Shown: positions 54,047-62,852, numbered from the stretch's first letter. The stretch is 64,000 nucleotides of DNA from UBA9647 sp963739335 (GCA_963739335.1 CAVUAC010000060.1:1-64000), one strand, 5' to 3'. The notes: generated by a model not told the origin, from the letters alone. Made by a program: numbers and translations.

Positions 54047-54661
54047 TTAATTAAGCGAGAAGTCATGTAAGATCTCGTAAGCTGCCTCAGCCTGATCAGT
54101 CTCCCCCGCAAGGCCATAATTGATTGATTCCAAGATGTCTAAGAGAGTTTCCATGTTACGATAGAGTGAGAGAATGCTAACGACTTGATGGTGCTTTGTA
54201 GACGGGCGACCGTCCTTGTCTATTGGATATCGGTACGAAAAGGAGGTCGGATCAATCTGGTCGAATTCACGAGCATACTGTGTGATCTTCCGATTCCACT
54301 CAGGCACATCAGACTCCGTTGGGAAGAGACGCGAAAGCAATGCCGTTGCAACCTGAGAAAGATCGGATAACCGATGAGTGTTGTAAAGCTTCCTATCGAT
54401 AGTGTGAATATCCTTGAATGGACCCAGACGAGCTGCCCAATAAATGATGTTCTTAAGGTGTAGTTCGAATGCCTGACGATACAAGAAGACAATTGGGTAG
54501 CCTTCGTGGTCGCCAAAGCCAACTTTTAAGAGAAAGCTGTCAGCGAGTTGCTTAGCTGCGAGATGATAGCCTTTAGCGAATATTGCGAAATCGTACCTCG
54601 GGTTCGGGGTGAACGAGATGACAATGTTGTGTCGGCTTGGAGTGTCGTTGTAGAATGGCAT
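54047..54661 (-). CDS. HEPN-like protein of unknown function (cassette gene)
   Basis: 204 residues, helical. YPIVFLYRQAFELHLKNIIY and a later FSYRYPIDKDGRPSTK resemble HEPN-domain proteins, in which an RxxxxH motif acts as an RNase. I do not see an unmistakable RxxxxH here. A role in nucleic-acid defence or toxin systems is possible but only an inference. The cassette ends are GCAGTTGTGAACAC and its inverted copy. Confidence 0.6.
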   Translation of the reverse strand: MPFYNDTPSRHNIVISFTPNPRYDFAIFAKGYHLAAKQLADSFLLKVGFGDHEGYPIVFLYRQAFELHLKNIIYWAARLGPFKDIHTIDRKLYNTHRLSDLSQVATALLSRLFPTESDVPEWNRKITQYAREFDQIDPTSFSYRYPIDKDGRPSTKHHQVVSILSLYRNMETLLDILESINYGLAGETDQAEAAYEILHDFSLN

Positions 54662-54688
54662 AAGTCCCTAGGTTGTGTTCACAATTGC

Positions 54689-54865
54689 GCCTAACGAGTT
54701 GCGCCTACACGCAGTGGTTTTTGGTGACCAAGATTTGAATGAGTTTTGTCTGAGCCTATCAAAAGACACCAAAAACCATTGAGCGAACACAATTGACAGA
54801 CGCAGAATACTTTCCGGATGCAGTGATAACCAATTGTGTGAGCGCCGTGTAGGCGCTTGTTAAGC
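54689..54865 (-). repeat. attC site, subtype B
   Basis: 177 bp, GCCTAAC (54689-54695) to GTTAAGC (54859-54865). It belongs to the ORF-less mirrored cassette on its right. Confidence 0.9.
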
Positions 54866-55348
54866 GCAGCGGGCGAGGGGGACAGAACAGATTGTTGCGA
54901 AGTGGATAGCCTGTCGAGTCCGATTCGCCTAAAATGAACAAGAATGTAGAGCGAGTCCGCTTCACAAAACTGCCAATCGATTGTGTGAAGCGGCAGCAAA
55001 AAAAGCGGAACATTTTGAATTTTCGTTCGTCTGAGCAAAGCGTCTTATTTGATCGTGAGTGACCACTCAACAGCAAACAAGAGAACTCACCTGAGCAAGC
55101 CAAGCCTGGAGCAATGGATGGATCTCAGAAGCAAAGAGTCGCCTATGCTTGATCCTAGAACATACTAGCCGAAACACACTGAGCACGGTAGAAGGCGTGG
55201 TCACTCACTCCAAAACGACGCTTTGCTCAACACCCGAGATTCTACCATGTTCCGACTTTTTTTTGCTGTCACTCGCTCGACGTTTTGCGAAGCAAAACGA
55301 CATTCTTGTTCAATTCGAAACATTCTTCCACCTCCCCTCGCCCGTTGC
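54866..55348 (-). other. ORF-less cassette made of two mirrored arms, copy 1
   Basis: No convincing gene. The left 200 bases and right 150 bases are imperfect inverted copies. Matching boxes in order inward: GGGCGAGGGG, GAACAAGAATG (54936-54946 / 55301-55311), CAGCAAAAAAAG..GGAACA, TGAGCAAAGCGTC (55032-55044 / 55217-55229) and GTGAGTGACCAC (55055-55066 / 55197-55208). About 130 bases separate the innermost boxes. A related cassette lies at 62853-63334. Confidence 0.85.
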
Positions 55349-55501
55349 GCTTAACGTTCAGGCAAAACGCCGTTGCGTTTGCCTCTGTTGGCACTGTATG
55401 AATGTGGCAAACGCAATGGAGCGAGCTCTTTATAGCGAGCCAATCTTTGTTTTAACTCTTGCCTATACAGAGAGCGAGCGTCGTTTTGCCGATTGTTATG
55501 C
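55349..55501 (-). repeat. attC site, subtype A
   Basis: 153 bp, GCTTAAC (55349-55355) to GTTATGC (55495-55501). Nearly identical in its right half to the sites ending at 56758 and 63487. Confidence 0.93.
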
Positions 55502-55878
55502 GTCCGGCGCACGCAGCGTTGTAGTAACCGATGTAGATAGCTGAAGATCGAGAGCCGATCTTGACTTTGAGATTGACGGTGCGTCGATGGAACGAACAAC
55601 TCTTTCCTTAACTACCGTCACTGAGCGAAATATCGGAAATCCAATAGCCTTACGCAAACGAGCTGGACGTACTAACTGATCGTCAACATAGCCGAGAGGA
55701 GCGTCGAAAGAGCTGGAGGAGCAGACTGACGCTACAATCTCATTTGAGCATTGCCACCATAGCCAGCTGAGCCTGGTAGTAATAAAAACCTACTGAGGCG
55801 AACAGAACACAGCTTCATCCTATCTATAAAGAACAGTATGTAACGAAGACGAATGGTTGGGTCGCTGCGTGCGCTGGC
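55502..55878 (-). other. cassette without a supported gene
   Basis: The body has an inverted repeat at its ends (GCGCACGCAGCG / CGCTGCGTGCGC). On the minus strand about 97 codons stay open (ending FRSVTVVKERVV...TTTLRAPDA at the TAA inside the attC core) but no ATG, GTG or TTG starts it well. I treat it as ORF-less. Confidence 0.6.
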
Positions 55879-56034
55879 GCATAACGTTCAGGCAAAACGC
55901 CGTGCCGTTGCGAACTCCTTCTAGAAATTCAAAAGCGTGAGCAACGACATGGAGCGAGCTCTTTATAGCGAGCCAATCTTTGAACTTCCTTTGCCTATAC
56001 AGATGAGCGAGCGTCGTTTTGCCGATTGTTAGGC
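55879..56034 (-). repeat. attC site, subtype A
   Basis: 156 bp, GCATAAC (55879-55885) to GTTAGGC (56028-56034). Confidence 0.93.
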
Positions 56035-56129
56035 GGTCGTTGTGCCGCGTGAATGTACCACTTTCAGTAGTTAGTTGTTCTCAGAAGTTTGCGGTGCGAT
56101 CAATAGAAAACAACACCCCGGCTCTCGAA

Positions 56130-56429
56130 TCAGAGCTTGTGAGTGTCACGAAGCTTGATGACGGTGAATGCGGATCGGGAAGCCGCGATCGGTCGCTTTC
56201 TGTTTGCAGAGCACCACGCCTTGAATTCTTCTAGGTCGAAATCAACAGGGACGACTTGTTGTCCCTGTGAGCGAAGCTTTCGCATGGCTCGTTGCGCTCC
56301 CCGCTTCCAGATTTCGTATGTGGAATCCATGCTGTCACGGTCTTCACTGAATTGCTTGAGCGCGACCCACTGTTCAGGGCGGTACCAAGCAATTCCAACG
56401 ATTGATGTCGATTTTCTGCTCGGGGTCAT
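56130..56429 (-). CDS. conserved hypothetical protein (cassette gene)
   Basis: 99 residues: SIVGIAWYRPEQWVALKQFS, then DSTYEIWKRGAQRAMRKLRS and PVDFDLEEFKAWCSANRK. This layout (GIAWYRxEQW ... TYxxW ... V.VDxxEFxxWC) recurs in small bacterial proteins I have seen as uncharacterised. No function is known to me. Confidence 0.75.
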   Translation of the reverse strand: MTPSRKSTSIVGIAWYRPEQWVALKQFSEDRDSMDSTYEIWKRGAQRAMRKLRSQGQQVVPVDFDLEEFKAWCSANRKRPIAASRSAFTVIKLRDTHKL

Positions 56430-56601
56430 TGAGCTACCGGACCTTTCTGGTGAAAGATAGCAGGTTGCGCTAGACGGGTTTGTGTGATGTTGCCGGGCTT
56501 AGAAACGAGCTCGCCAAGCGTCGCACCGCAAACTGCTTTTTCGTTGGAGTTCTGAAACTGATATTCGCTTGCTAATTCTACTACCGCAGCGGCACAATGC
56601 C

Positions 56602-56758
56602 GCCTAACGTCGAGGCAAAACGCCGTTGCGAGCCGCCAGTATCGAAATACCTCATTGCTCTGGCGGCGAGCAATGGAGCGAGCTCTTTATAGCGAGCCAA
56701 TCTTTGTTTTAACTCTTGCCTATACAGAGAGCGAGCGTCGTTTTGCCGATTGTTAGGC
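56602..56758 (-). repeat. attC site, subtype A
   Basis: 157 bp, GCCTAAC (56602-56608) to GTTAGGC (56752-56758). Confidence 0.93.
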
Positions 56759-56810
56759 GTTCGTTGCCGGAGCGGTAGTTATTTGTCCATACTTTCATAT
56801 CAATGTACAA

Positions 56811-57311
56811 CTATTTCTTTGACGCGGCGGCCGCAAACACCTGGCGGACAGCCTCCTTCGGCAGAGCGTACTTCAAGGGACCGCACGGCATACTACTGAG
56901 ATCGAGAGCGATGTCTTCAAGCGAAGGGTTGCCATCAATCTGAAAACGAGCCTGTACGTTATAGACAAAGTCATTCATCGATCCAAGCGTATGACGGTTG
57001 GTCTTCCGCGTCAACTGGACTTGTGCGTATTCACGCAGTTCTTCATCGACAAGCTTGTCCGGTACACCAATGGCCTTGAGGAGCGCTTGAAGCGAAAGCA
57101 CGAATCGTGGCCAAAACGTGCTAGACTCCTTTAGTGGAAGGAGGACTGAGAGTAGTGTGCGCTCGTTTGTGATCAGAATACACGGGTATCGGCCGACGTT
57201 GAATGAATTGGCACTCCAATTGCCGAGCTTATTCGTGCTCGGCAATGTGGTTTCAACCGTTGAGTACGGAAGTCTCTTCGACAGCTTCAGTGTGCAATTC
57301 AGTGTGACCAT
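56811..57311 (-). CDS. DUF6933-like protein (cassette gene)
   Basis: 166 residues. LNCTLKLSKRLPYSTVETTL, then NKLGNWSANSFNVGRYPCIL, TNERTLLSVLLPLKES and the diagnostic HTLGSMNDFVYNVQ match DUF6933, a family of unknown function common on mobile DNA. It starts ATG or near 57311; its cassette ends lie at 56759 and 57364. Confidence 0.82.
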   Translation of the reverse strand: MVTLNCTLKLSKRLPYSTVETTLPSTNKLGNWSANSFNVGRYPCILITNERTLLSVLLPLKESSTFWPRFVLSLQALLKAIGVPDKLVDEELREYAQVQLTRKTNRHTLGSMNDFVYNVQARFQIDGNPSLEDIALDLSSMPCGPLKYALPKEAVRQVFAAAASKK

Positions 57312-57364
57312 AATTCCTTACCAGGGCGGCCGCCGCCCTTAATAACCGATGCGACGGCAATGAC

Positions 57365-57511
57365 GCCTAACGTTCGCAGCAAAACGCAGTGGTTTTTGTT
57401 GACCGAGATTTTTCTGTGCTTTGTGTGCGCCTAAAGATAACAACAAAAACCATTGAGCGAGTGAACGAGCTCGTTAATAGCCGACGAGCGTCGTTTTGCT
57501 GCTTGTTATGC
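57365..57511 (-). repeat. attC site, subtype B
   Basis: 147 bp, GCCTAAC (57365-57371) to GTTATGC (57505-57511); nearly identical to the sites at 51292 and 59545. Confidence 0.93.
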
Positions 57512-57578
57512 GCCGCGCATTAATGGCCAGCTTCTGTGAAATCGTGACAACCTATTGCGTCGTTGAGATATCATTCTG

Positions 57579-58052
57579 TCACGTGTCATCGGCAATGTAC
57601 GGAATGCTGTTCGCATCGAGCCATTCGATGGCGATTTCGTGTAGCGTGGCGTGACGAAACTGGTACCAATCATCGACGATTGCATGCTCATGGATTGCCT
57701 CTTTGAAACGGCGAAAGGCGCCGGAACCGCGGATACAGTCAAGGAGCCTCTGACGCAACTCTGAGTCCTCACGTGAGGAGCAGAATTGCTCCATAATGGC
57801 GTATTCGTGGATGTCAAACTTGCTTGGCAGCTCTAGGAAATCGGGAGAGGCAAGTACTTCCTGGGTTTTGCGAATGGCCTCGCGTTGCCACTCAGGATAG
57901 TCCTGGATGGGGTCTCCGCTCTCGATGATACTAATTTCTTCGTCGCTGATGGTGAAGAGTTCACCTGTGCGTTTATTGAGATAAGCGTGATGCTCTTCAC
58001 TGGGCACATCCATTTCGTCGATCACTGCCTTCAGAGAAACCTGAGGTATCAT
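57579..58052 (-). CDS. UPF0158 family protein (cassette gene)
   Basis: 157 residues. The N-terminal VSLKAVIDEMDVPSEEHHAY, YLNKRTGELFTISDEE and FLELPSKFDIHEYAIMEQF, then SGAFRRFKEAIHEHAIVDDW and ATLHEIAIEWLDANSIPY, are the typical blocks of UPF0158. Function unknown; the family is frequent in integron cassettes. Confidence 0.9.
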   Translation of the reverse strand: MIPQVSLKAVIDEMDVPSEEHHAYLNKRTGELFTISDEEISIIESGDPIQDYPEWQREAIRKTQEVLASPDFLELPSKFDIHEYAIMEQFCSSREDSELRQRLLDCIRGSGAFRRFKEAIHEHAIVDDWYQFRHATLHEIAIEWLDANSIPYIADDT

Positions 58053-58086
58053 GTTGTGTTCGCCTTACAAATATGAGCTGCGTGGC

Positions 58087-58217
58087 GCATAACGTTCGCG
58101 GCACACCGCAGTGCCGTTGCGAACTCCTTCTAGACATCCGAATGTGTGAGCAACGGCATTGAGCGAGTGCATGAGCTTTAGACTAGCCCGCGAGCGCCGG
58201 TGTGCCGCTTGTTAGCT
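58087..58217 (-). repeat. attC site, short, subtype C
   Basis: 131 bp, GCATAAC (58087-58093) to GTTAGCT (58211-58217). Inner arms CACACCGCAGTGCCGTTGCG and GAGCAACGGCATTGAGCGAG differ from subtypes A and B. Confidence 0.9.
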
Positions 58218-58491
58218 GCAGGCGCCCCGCCACAACTTTTTTTGTTCGCAATAATCTCACCTCTGGTCTCGCTGGTGCACGTTGTAAACCTTGCGCTTTC
58301 AATCATTCATCGGTTCCGATTTGCCGGACAGAAAAAGTGAATTCTGGAGGTGGCGATGAATTTCGACGGTTCCGAGAATCTATGAAAAAATAAAACTCAA
58401 GAAAGTTCTTGTCTTTCAGCCGTAGCAAATCTGAGCCCAAGTGCGCCAGCGAGTGTGAGCAGAATTACCCACTCCTGATTGTGGCGCTTGC
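58218..58491 (-). other. ORF-poor cassette related to 59692-59975
   Basis: The body resembles the cassette at 59692-59975 over most of its length (for example TCATCGG.TCCGATTTGCCGG). The minus-strand frame 58397-58495 reads CKRHNQEWVILLTLAGALGL and RFATAERQELS, homologous to the small peptide there, but lacks a start codon because the core reads GTTAGC instead of GTTATG. Terminal repeat GCAGGCGCC. Confidence 0.65.
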
Positions 58492-58647
58492 AGCTAACGT
58501 TTAGGCAAACCGCCGTTGCGAGCCGCCACTATCGAACTGACTCATTGCTGTGGCGGCGAGCAATGGAGCGAGCACTTTATATCTAGCCAAATCTTGTTTC
58601 AACGTCGCCTATCCAGTGTGCGAGCGCCGGTTTGCCGTTTGTTAGGC
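58492..58647 (-). repeat. attC site, subtype A
   Basis: 156 bp, AGCTAAC (58492-58498) to GTTAGGC (58641-58647); almost identical to the sites at 52878 and 63689. Confidence 0.93.
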
Positions 58648-58667
58648 GGCGTTTGCGGTCGACTGAA

Positions 58668-59516
58668 TCACTTGCTCGCTTGCGACAGGTCTAATAAGAA
58701 TACCTCTTCGTCAACCTCAGCTCCACCGACACTGAAGACGACAGTACGCTCATCAAATGATATGTCGAACCTATCAACCTGAAATGGAGTGCCGAATGAG
58801 CAAATTCGTACGCCATTGGAGCCGTCTGGCTTCACTTTGAACAGCGATGTCTCATCAGTGTAGAAGATATAGCCTGTTTTTCGTGACCACTTGGCATCGC
58901 TAGCGAAAGCGATAGCATTGAATCGCCGCTGATTCTTTCCGTCTGCATCGATAAGGCAAACGTAGTGTCCCGCGTTGTAGTCATCCTCTCTAAAATAGAT
59001 GATTGTCTTACTATCAGGTGACCAGTCGTGGGCACTCTCATACAGCACGGCTGGCTCTGATGTCAATGGGTGCGCGTTGCTTCCGGACGCATTGGAAATC
59101 CAAAGCCGCTTTCCATGAGTCCATACGATTCGCTTGCCACTTGGAGACCAGCATGGGCGCTGATCTCCATCTGAAGCCGGTTCAATGAGCCTGTGAGGAT
59201 TGGCTCCATCAGAATCGATAATCCAAATCGCGAACTTACGTTTCTTGCTCCAAGTTCGACCGTAGCTTTGAAACACGATTTGCCTGCCGCTTGGAGACCA
59301 ACTGGGTTCGTCGTCCCACACGAGTCGGCTGATACATTTGATGTTTTTTCCATCTTGTCCCACGACAGCGATACTGTTTCCGTACTTATATGCAACGCGC
59401 CTTGAGTCAGAGCTGAACGCAGGATCACTGCCGCTTCCGAGGCTTTTGGACTGACAGATGAGCGTTGCTGATGCAAGAATTGAAGCTATGAGAGAGACGA
59501 AAATAGGTGTGCGCAT
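58668..59516 (-). CDS. secreted PD40 (TolB-like) beta-propeller protein (cassette gene)
   Basis: 282 residues with signal peptide (IFVSLIASILASATLICQ). PD40 blades repeat: DPAFSSDSRRVAYKYGN, EPSWSPSGRQIVFQSYG, RPCWSPSGKRIVWTHGK and SAHDWSPDSKTIIYFRE. Such propellers mediate protein binding in the periplasm; no enzymatic domain is seen. It is one of the larger cassettes. Confidence 0.85.
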   Translation of the reverse strand: MRTPIFVSLIASILASATLICQSKSLGSGSDPAFSSDSRRVAYKYGNSIAVVGQDGKNIKCISRLVWDDEPSWSPSGRQIVFQSYGRTWSKKRKFAIWIIDSDGANPHRLIEPASDGDQRPCWSPSGKRIVWTHGKRLWISNASGSNAHPLTSEPAVLYESAHDWSPDSKTIIYFREDDYNAGHYVCLIDADGKNQRRFNAIAFASDAKWSRKTGYIFYTDETSLFKVKPDGSNGVRICSFGTPFQVDRFDISFDERTVVFSVGGAEVDEEVFLLDLSQASK

Positions 59517-59544
59517 GATCGCAGATCTCCTGACCGCAAATGCC

Positions 59545-59691
59545 GCCTAACGTTCGCAGCAAAACGCAGTGGTTTTTGTTGACCAAGATTTTTCTGTGCT
59601 TTGCCGGCGCCCAAAGATAACAACAAAAACCATTGAGCGAGTGAACAAGCTCGTTAATAGACAACGAGCGTCGTTTTGCTGCTTGTTATGT
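59545..59691 (-). repeat. attC site, subtype B
   Basis: 147 bp, GCCTAAC (59545-59551) to GTTATGT (59685-59691). Confidence 0.93.
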
Positions 59692-59975
59692 GCAGGCGCC
59701 TTGCGAAGTCACTTTGAGATTGCGACAGTCTCATCTTTGCTCTCGGCGCCGCACGTTCTAGAACATGTGCTGTCAACCATTCATCGGCTCCGATTTGCCG
59801 GACAGCAAAGCATTGAGCTCTTGAATTACGGAGATGGCCGATGAGGTTTGACGGTTACGCGAGTATTTCGAACGTACGAATTCCAAAATTCATTTTCTTT
59901 CAATCGTAGCAGATCTGAGCGCGAGTGCGGCGCCGAGTGTCAGCAGAATGACCATCCACTGATCGTGGCGCTTGC
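59692..59975 (-). other. ORF-poor cassette with a small peptide frame
   Basis: About 284 bases with no long gene. It is related to the cassette at 58218-58491 and has the terminal repeat GCAGGCGCC / GGCGCTTGC. The only plausible product is the 29-residue peptide described in the next entry. Confidence 0.6.
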
Positions 59976-59979
59976 ACAT
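59890..59979 (-). CDS. 29-aa hydrophobic peptide whose ATG lies in the attC core
   Basis: ATG 59979 is part of the core GTTATGT. The peptide starts MCKRHDQWMVILLTLGAALA and ends LRSATIERK: one membrane-spanning helix with charged ends. A homologous frame is in the cassette at 58218-58491 (identical KRH, VILLTL, AT.ER positions). No ribosome-binding site is visible, so translation is uncertain. Confidence 0.4.
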   Translation of the reverse strand: MCKRHDQWMVILLTLGAALALRSATIERK

Positions 59980-60134
59980 AACGTTTAGGCAACACGCCGT
60001 TGCGAGCCGCCAGTATCAAACTGATCGTCAATTGCTCTGGCGGCGAGCAATGGAGCGAGCACTTTACATCGAGCCGACATCTGTTTCAACAGCGCTTATC
60101 CAGCGTGCGAGCGCCGTGTTGCCGTTTGTTAAGC
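59976..60134 (-). repeat. attC site, subtype A
   Basis: 159 bp, ACATAAC (59976-59982) to GTTAAGC (60128-60134). Confidence 0.93.
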
Positions 60135-60149
60135 GCTGGCGGCAACTCT

Positions 60150-60680
60150 TCATTTGGCTGCCCCTTTCCTAGCCCGAGCCTCCCTCCGAACCCACCGTCG
60201 AATGCGTTGTCTCGCCCATAGATAGTGCGCCACCGTACTTGCCCGCAGATAATCGCTTAGTGTCCAGCTAGGTCCAGTCCAAGAATACCGATTTAGCGTT
60301 GTCAGGTCAGCGTCGGAGAGTGACTTGACCAAGGTGACAATCTCCTTGTGATGCTTCTCGAAATCCGCTAGCACGGACGGAAGCGAGCGACGGTGATGCT
60401 TCCGATAGATCATCTTGTTCAGCCTCGGAAGATCTCTGAAGGTGTAGCCTGGAGCAGGCAAATGAACCTTGTCGCCTCGCAAACCTGCTGCATACCAATC
60501 GAGGTTCATCTGCTGCCATTCAAGCAGGTGAGCCAGAATATCCTTCACCGACCACCCTCCCTTCGTAACACCTGCTTGCGTCAGTTGCCGTTTGCTCAAC
60601 TGGCCGATGGTGATGTCCAGGGCCAACCGTTCGTGATCAATAGCCTTGAGAAGCTGCGCCTTCGAAAGACGTCTACCCAT
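60150..60680 (-). CDS. ClbS/DfsB family four-helix protein (cassette gene)
   Basis: 176 residues of the DUF1706/ClbS group: LSKAQLLKAIDHERLALDIT, GWSVKDILAHLLEWQQMNLD, PAPGYTFRDLPRLNKMIY and a terminal DYLRASTVAHYLWARQRIRR. Family members include ClbS, which protects against colibactin, but most have no known substrate. The C-terminus is Arg-rich. Confidence 0.87.
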   Translation of the reverse strand: MGRRLSKAQLLKAIDHERLALDITIGQLSKRQLTQAGVTKGGWSVKDILAHLLEWQQMNLDWYAAGLRGDKVHLPAPGYTFRDLPRLNKMIYRKHHRRSLPSVLADFEKHHKEIVTLVKSLSDADLTTLNRYSWTGPSWTLSDYLRASTVAHYLWARQRIRRWVRREARARKGAAK

Positions 60681-60776
60681 GTCACCCCTCCGCAGGTTGC
60701 TTGATCATAGCTGGGGCAGCCAAATAGCTGGAGATCATTCTCGTGATCAGCGTTGTCATTGTGAGTTGCCGCTTGC

Positions 60777-60945
60777 GCTTAACGTCTGCGGCTACACGCA
60801 GTGCCGTGCCGCTACCCCCTATTATTCAAATGAAGCGGCACGGCATTGAGCGAGTGAACGAGCGCAAAATAGCTTTAACAAATTGCTGCTTTCATAATAG
60901 CCCGCCAGCGTTAGCCCGCGAGCGGCGTGTAGCCGCTTGTTATAG
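60777..60945 (-). repeat. attC site, subtype C-like
   Basis: 169 bp, GCTTAAC (60777-60783) to GTTATAG (60939-60945). Arms CGTCTGCGGCTACACGCAGT and GCGTGTAGCCGCTTG. Confidence 0.88.
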
Positions 60946-60972
60946 GAAGTGGCGGCACACCGCTACCGAAGT

Positions 60973-62109
60973 TCATCTTGTGCCATATTCAGCCAACTTT
61001 TTTCTGATGAACTGGTTAAGTTCCTGCTGCTTTATTCCGAGGACAGTCTGAACAGCGTCATAGAAATCCTTGTCTTCCGTTCCAAAAGAGAAGAGTTGCT
61101 TGAGAGTTGGCAGGCCGCCTTTTTCAAGAGCCGCTCTGCAAAGCAAACCACCAAAAACGTACTTGGGATCAGTGTAAGAATCGAAATGCCAAAACGTCAA
61201 GAGACTATCCAAATCAAGGTCTGGATGATCTTCGAGATATTTCTGCATCCTTTTCATATGCCACGAAAGTTCATGTCCTCTAGATCCCCCGAGCGAGGCA
61301 GCGTAACCTTCGAGGAAATAATGGTGTGCCTTAGGAAAAAGCGGATTGACATAAATATGCACGAATTCGTGAGGATACCACTCATCCTGGCCAGCACCAA
61401 ACACGATGCGATTCGCGATATCGGTTAGCCCTCCCGTGCCTCGATTGTAGCTTTCGCCAACGTAGAAGTCGAATCCCAGCATTCTCATGATTTCGCCCAA
61501 ATCGTCTGCAAGATAGAATTCAGTCGGAAAAGGTTTGATATTCCAAATCGTAGTGAGAGAATCGACGAATGAGTTCATGCGTTGCGCCAGTTTTCGGTTG
61601 AAACGGTGGCTAGGAGGAAATATGAATGTTATACTGCCGACAGTTTCCCTTTGCCAAGATTTTGTGCTGACAGATAGGATGTTGCTGAGTCGAAACTTGC
61701 CGTTCTCCTTAGCCGCCATAACGCGAATAATACAGAACGGGCGAGAAAAATGAGAGTCCGTTTCTGAGGCAAACAACGTGCGAATAACAAATCCGCTATC
61801 GATCTGCAAAACACTCATCACAGTTGGTTTGTAATAAGCAAGGAAGTAGTACAAGCTAGGTCGGAAATAAACAGTATTGAGGAAATCGAACTTCTTGTAC
61901 CGCTTTTGTTCTGAAGTGAGCCAGTAAGGGTTATCGAATGTGCTATCGGGATTTGCGTTCAGGTAATTGTGCCAAAGCTGAATGACTTGAGCGATCTCGA
62001 CGTTGGCAGTGTCGATATCAGGATTCACGTACAGGCCAACATGGGACCGCTGCGCAAAAAGACCGCTGCACCAAATCATCAGTAGGTAAAGGACTCTTCT
62101 GAATGGCAT
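60973..62109 (-). CDS. putative secreted gluzincin-like metallopeptidase (cassette gene)
   Basis: 378 residues with signal peptide (FRRVLYLLMIWCSGLFAQ). DEWYPHEFVHIYVNPLFPKA contains HEFVH (HExxH) and is followed after 16-18 residues by FLEGYAASLGG, whose Glu fits the third zinc ligand of gluzincins. The 220-residue N-terminal part is unrecognised. It is the largest gene in the array here; its core pair GTTATAG/CTATAAC is unique. Confidence 0.75.
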   Translation of the reverse strand: MPFRRVLYLLMIWCSGLFAQRSHVGLYVNPDIDTANVEIAQVIQLWHNYLNANPDSTFDNPYWLTSEQKRYKKFDFLNTVYFRPSLYYFLAYYKPTVMSVLQIDSGFVIRTLFASETDSHFSRPFCIIRVMAAKENGKFRLSNILSVSTKSWQRETVGSITFIFPPSHRFNRKLAQRMNSFVDSLTTIWNIKPFPTEFYLADDLGEIMRMLGFDFYVGESYNRGTGGLTDIANRIVFGAGQDEWYPHEFVHIYVNPLFPKAHHYFLEGYAASLGGSRGHELSWHMKRMQKYLEDHPDLDLDSLLTFWHFDSYTDPKYVFGGLLCRAALEKGGLPTLKQLFSFGTEDKDFYDAVQTVLGIKQQELNQFIRKKLAEYGTR

Positions 62110-62151
62110 AAATGTTCGGGGTCAATTAGCAATGTGGTGTGCCGCCATTTC

Positions 62152-62408
62152 CTATAACGTTTCGCCGCAACACGCAGCCGTTTTTGGTGACCAAGATTTG
62201 ACTTGAACTACGATTGCCTACAAATGACACCAAAAACCGTTGAGTGAGCTCAATTACGGCTGGCGTGTGTCTATGAGATTGCTGTCCTGATTGCAAAAAA
62301 CCACCAACCGTGCGTTGGATGGACTAGACTAACGTACTACACTTCATTGACTTGCACAACACGCCAGCCGTTATGATAGAGCGAACGCCGTGTTGCGGCG
62401 TGTTATGC
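62152..62408 (-). repeat. attC site with an extra internal hairpin arm
   Basis: 257 bp, CTATAAC (62152-62158) to GTTATGC (62402-62408). Subtype B arms enclose a second perfect 13-bp inverted repeat, ACGGCTGGCGTGT (62256-62268) and its complement (62359-62371), giving a branched structure. Confidence 0.88.
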
Positions 62409-62426
62409 GCCGGTGCGCCGCCGCTA

Positions 62427-62664
62427 CTACGGCTTGGTAAACAACTTGACGAACAGCTCTTTTGCCGCGTTTGGCTCCATCTTCAGAGAGAGGAATAGAC
62501 TTGGCCTTGCTTCTGGGATTGCCAACCATGCCTTTATCGTAGAGTCGATTGAGAGCATCCCAGTCGTGACCCTTCCAGGCTCGAATTCCTCGTCCATACT
62601 CGAAGCTGGTGAGATAAAGCAAAGCGAGCACCGTATCGTCTACCTTTTCCGTATCGATGTTCAT
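62427..62664 (-). pseudogene. DUF6429 family protein, frameshifted (cassette gene)
   Basis: ATG 62664 starts MNIDTEKVDDTVLALLYLTS, RAWKGHDWDALNRLYDKGM and KAKSIPLSEDG, the DUF6429 layout. The family end is found only after a frameshift near 62470-62485 (NAAKELFVKLFTKP, stop at 62427). Read without the shift, the frame runs through the attC to 62371. Function of the family is unknown. Confidence 0.7.
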
Positions 62665-62702
62665 GGCACTGTCCTTTCCACTATGGGGCGGCGGCGCATG
62701 GC

Positions 62703-62852
62703 GCATAACGTTTGCAGCAAACCGCAGTGGTTTGTGGTGACAATGTACTAATTCCTTGTATGACCTGAGTCTATGAGAGAACACCACAAACCATTGAGCG
62801 AGTGAATGAGCTTATCAGTAGCCTGCGAGCGCCGGTTTGCTGCTTGTTATGC
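62703..62852 (-). repeat. attC site, subtype B
   Basis: 150 bp, GCATAAC (62703-62709) to GTTATGC (62846-62852). It belongs to the second mirrored ORF-less cassette. Confidence 0.93.

Noticed and set aside
54691..55544. Short frames on both strands of the mirrored cassette
   Set aside because: Similar peptides appear on both arms because the DNA is mirrored; frames cross attC cores and are not kept intact in copy 2.
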